Positions 62,200 to 64,000 of a stretch of 64,000 bases of DNA are shown in pieces. This stretch comes from Halobacteriales archaeon QS_6_64_34. Lineage in GTDB: Archaea > Halobacteriota > Halobacteria > Halobacteriales > Haloarculaceae. Under the pieces are notes generated by a model. That model worked only from the letters and a program-made list of their open reading frames with translations, was not told the DNA's origin and ran no database searches. A program made the position numbers and the translations under genes. Each line of letters begins with the position of its first letter. The first letter of the stretch is position 1. The DNA lies in contig PXRT01000017.1 in assembly GCA_003020925.1 (NCBI GenBank), positions 149,686 through 213,685 on the forward strand. Reading direction: 5' to 3'.

Positions 62200-64000
62200 A
62201 TGAGTTCGGTACCCGCACGCGACGACATCGACGAGGAGTACAAGTGGGCCCTCGAATCCCTCTATGCCGACGACGAGGCGTGGGAAGCGGCCTACGAGGA
62301 CGCCGAAGGACTAATCGAGGACCTGGAGGCCTACGAGGGCCGCTGTACGGACGATGGGGCCACGCTCCTGGCGACCTTAGAGACCTACGAACAGCTGATG
62401 CGGACGGTCTCGAACGTCGCCTCCTACGCACGGATGCGCCGGGACGAGGACACGACCGACGACACCTATCAGGCCCTGACGGCTCGCTCACAATCGCTGT
62501 CGTCGGACGCGAGTTCGGCAGCCTCGTTCCTCGAACCCGAACTGCAGGAACTGACCGAGGCCGACATCGACGACCTCGTTGACGAGGAGCCCGCCCTGGC
62601 CGAGTACGAGCACTACTTCGACGACGTGTTGCGGATGAAACCCCACACGCGTTCGACCGAGGTCGAGAACCTGCTCGCGGAACTGGGGGAGGTCACCGGC
62701 GCCGCCGGCGAGGTGTACAACATGCTCGCCAACGCCGACATGGAGTTCCCGACCGTCGAGGGAAGCGAGGCGCGAAGCGCCTCAAACAGTCCGAGCGGCG
62801 ATGAGCCGCGAGAAGGCGATGGGGACGAACAGCCCATTACGCTCAACAACTTCACCACGCTGCAGAAAAACCCCGACCGCGACTTTCGCCAGCGGGTGTA
62901 CGAGGCCTTTTACGACGAGTGGGAGGGAGTCCGGAACGCCGTCGGGACGGCCTACAAGAACTCGGTGAAGACCGACGTGAAACTGGCTCAAGCAAAGAAC
63001 TACGACACCGCGCGCGAGGCCGCGCTGAACGGCCCCAACGTCCCCGTCGAAGTGTACGACACGCTCGTCGACACCGTCCACGACAACCTCGGGAAACTCC
63101 ACCGCCACGCCGAACTGAAGGCCGATACCATCGACGGTGACGACCTGCGAATGTGGGACCTTTATGTCCCACTCGTCCAGGAGGAGTCACCGGAGGTCAG
63201 CTACGAGCAGGCCTGTGAGTACGTCACCGAGGCCGTCGCGCCGCTTGGCGATGACTACCAGTCGCGGCTGGCCGAGGGGCTCGACTCGCGGTGGGTCGAT
63301 GTCTACGAGACCAAACACAAGCAGTCGGGCGCCTATTCGGGCGGCACCTACGACTCCCAGCCGTTCATCCTCATGAACTACCAGGACGACGTGGAGTCGA
63401 TGTACACGCTGGCCCACGAACTGGGCCACTCGATGCATTCGGAGTACACCAGCGCGTCCCAGCCCTACGTCTACTCGGGCTACGAAATCTTCGTCGCCGA
63501 AGTCGCTTCGACGGTCAACGAGACCCTCCTCACCCATCACCTGCTGGAGACTGTCGAGGACGAGCGACTCCGCCGGCACGTCCTCAACGAGTATCTCGAG
63601 CGGTTCCGCTCGACGCTGTACCGCCAGACGATGTTCGCGGAGTTCGAACACCGGACCCACGAGATGACCGAGGCCGGCGAGCCCCTGACTCCCGACCGGC
63701 TGGACGACCTCTACGCCGAACTCAAGGGCGACTACTACGCGCCGGCCGAACTCGACGACCGCATCGCCCGCGAGTGGATGCGCATCCCGCACTTCTATCG
63801 CGCGTTCTACGTCTACCAGTACGCGACGGGGATTTCGGCCGCCGTCGCCCTCGTCGACCGCATTCTCGAGGAGGGCGAGCCCGCCACACAGCGCTATATC
63901 GACTTCCTCTCGAGCGGTTCGCGCGAGTACCCCCTCAAGTTGCTTCGGGGTGCCGGCGTCGACATGGCCTCGCCCGACCCCGTCGAGTCGGCACTGGACA
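62200..64000 (+). CDS. pepF: oligoendopeptidase F (M3B), cut by right edge
   Basis: 600 codons to the window end without a stop; near full length. Zinc motif HELGH at 406-410 (LAHELGHSMHSEY), GGTYDSQPFILMNYQ. Cytosolic peptide degradation. Residues about 188-208 hold a Ser/Gly/Glu-rich insertion encoded by palindromic DNA (62761-62823) not expected in the family. Start at 62200 gives the SSVPARDDIDEEYKW N-terminus. Confidence 0.93.
   Translation, partial: MSSVPARDDIDEEYKWALESLYADDEAWEAAYEDAEGLIEDLEAYEGRCTDDGATLLATLETYEQLMRTVSNVASYARMRRDEDTTDDTYQALTARSQSLSSDASSAASFLEPELQELTEADIDDLVDEEPALAEYEHYFDDVLRMKPHTRSTEVENLLAELGEVTGAAGEVYNMLANADMEFPTVEGSEARSASNSPSGDEPREGDGDEQPITLNNFTTLQKNPDRDFRQRVYEAFYDEWEGVRNAVGTAYKNSVKTDVKLAQAKNYDTAREAALNGPNVPVEVYDTLVDTVHDNLGKLHRHAELKADTIDGDDLRMWDLYVPLVQEESPEVSYEQACEYVTEAVAPLGDDYQSRLAEGLDSRWVDVYETKHKQSGAYSGGTYDSQPFILMNYQDDVESMYTLAHELGHSMHSEYTSASQPYVYSGYEIFVAEVASTVNETLLTHHLLETVEDERLRRHVLNEYLERFRSTLYRQTMFAEFEHRTHEMTEAGEPLTPDRLDDLYAELKGDYYAPAELDDRIAREWMRIPHFYRAFYVYQYATGISAAVALVDRILEEGEPATQRYIDFLSSGSREYPLKLLRGAGVDMASPDPVESALD

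Overview
The window is chromosomal DNA from a haloarchaeon. The evidence is high G+C, strongly acidic proteins, archaeal-only informational genes (aIF6, L39e, L31e, L18Ae/LX, S19e, prefoldin alpha, SRP54/FtsY, aRF1, class I LysRS), Tat-type lipoproteins, many ATGA/TAATG overlaps and leaderless-looking genes, an A-type ATP synthase and a bacteriorhodopsin. The rhodopsin is very like those of Haloarcula, and together with a bacterial-type KDPG aldolase this suggests Haloarculaceae; the genus is inference.

Layout. 0.15-5.6 kb: small proteins, a DUF4350/SppA pair, a PitA-like haem protein (chlorite-dismutase-like plus monooxygenase fold) and a methyltransferase. 5.7-8.3 kb: sufS and sufU, split by 722 bp that hold a decayed TnpB tail. 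8.5-10.9 kb: DUF424, TPR protein, thpR, Tat lipoprotein. 11.0-14.4 kb: classic archaeal operon L39e, L31e, aIF6, micro zinc protein, LX, prefoldin alpha, FtsY. 14.5-25 kb: DUF4397 lipoprotein, Eda-type KDPG aldolase, cupin, a divergent secreted protein / membrane-HTH regulator pair around a 17-bp palindrome, EtfBA, and a solute-binding lipoprotein next to a HAMP transducer-like protein with no CheA-binding tip. 25-34 kb: prenyl synthase, UPF0200/UPF0201/degenerate HAD trio, nuclease lipoprotein, CBS-MaoC fusion, two half-MgtE proteins, SRP54, methyltransferase. 34.4-44.3 kb: A-type ATP synthase genes H-I-K-E-C-F-A-B, then a bacteriorhodopsin gene, then D. 44.3-64 kb: aRF1, MinD, ArgRS, two site-2 proteases, LysRS, UMP kinase, thiL, S19e, PDCD5-like protein, PP-loop ATPase, HisRS, GNAT, TruA and the start of PepF.

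The most striking biology is the light-driven proton pump gene placed inside the ATP synthase cluster, behind a near-consensus bop upstream activator sequence and TATA box. This physically couples proton-motive-force generation to its consumer while giving the pump its own switch.

The intergenic DNA carries at least three repeat families. R1 is an element of about 235-320 bp with inverted termini and an inner AGCCAGAAAGCCCC / GGGGCTTTCTGGCT pair (five complete or partial copies). R2 is a palindrome of about 65-80 bp, three of whose four copies lie at or just beyond gene 3' ends. R3 consists of hairpins resembling the right ends of IS200/IS605 (TnpB) elements. I found no tRNA, rRNA, CRISPR array or intact transposase.
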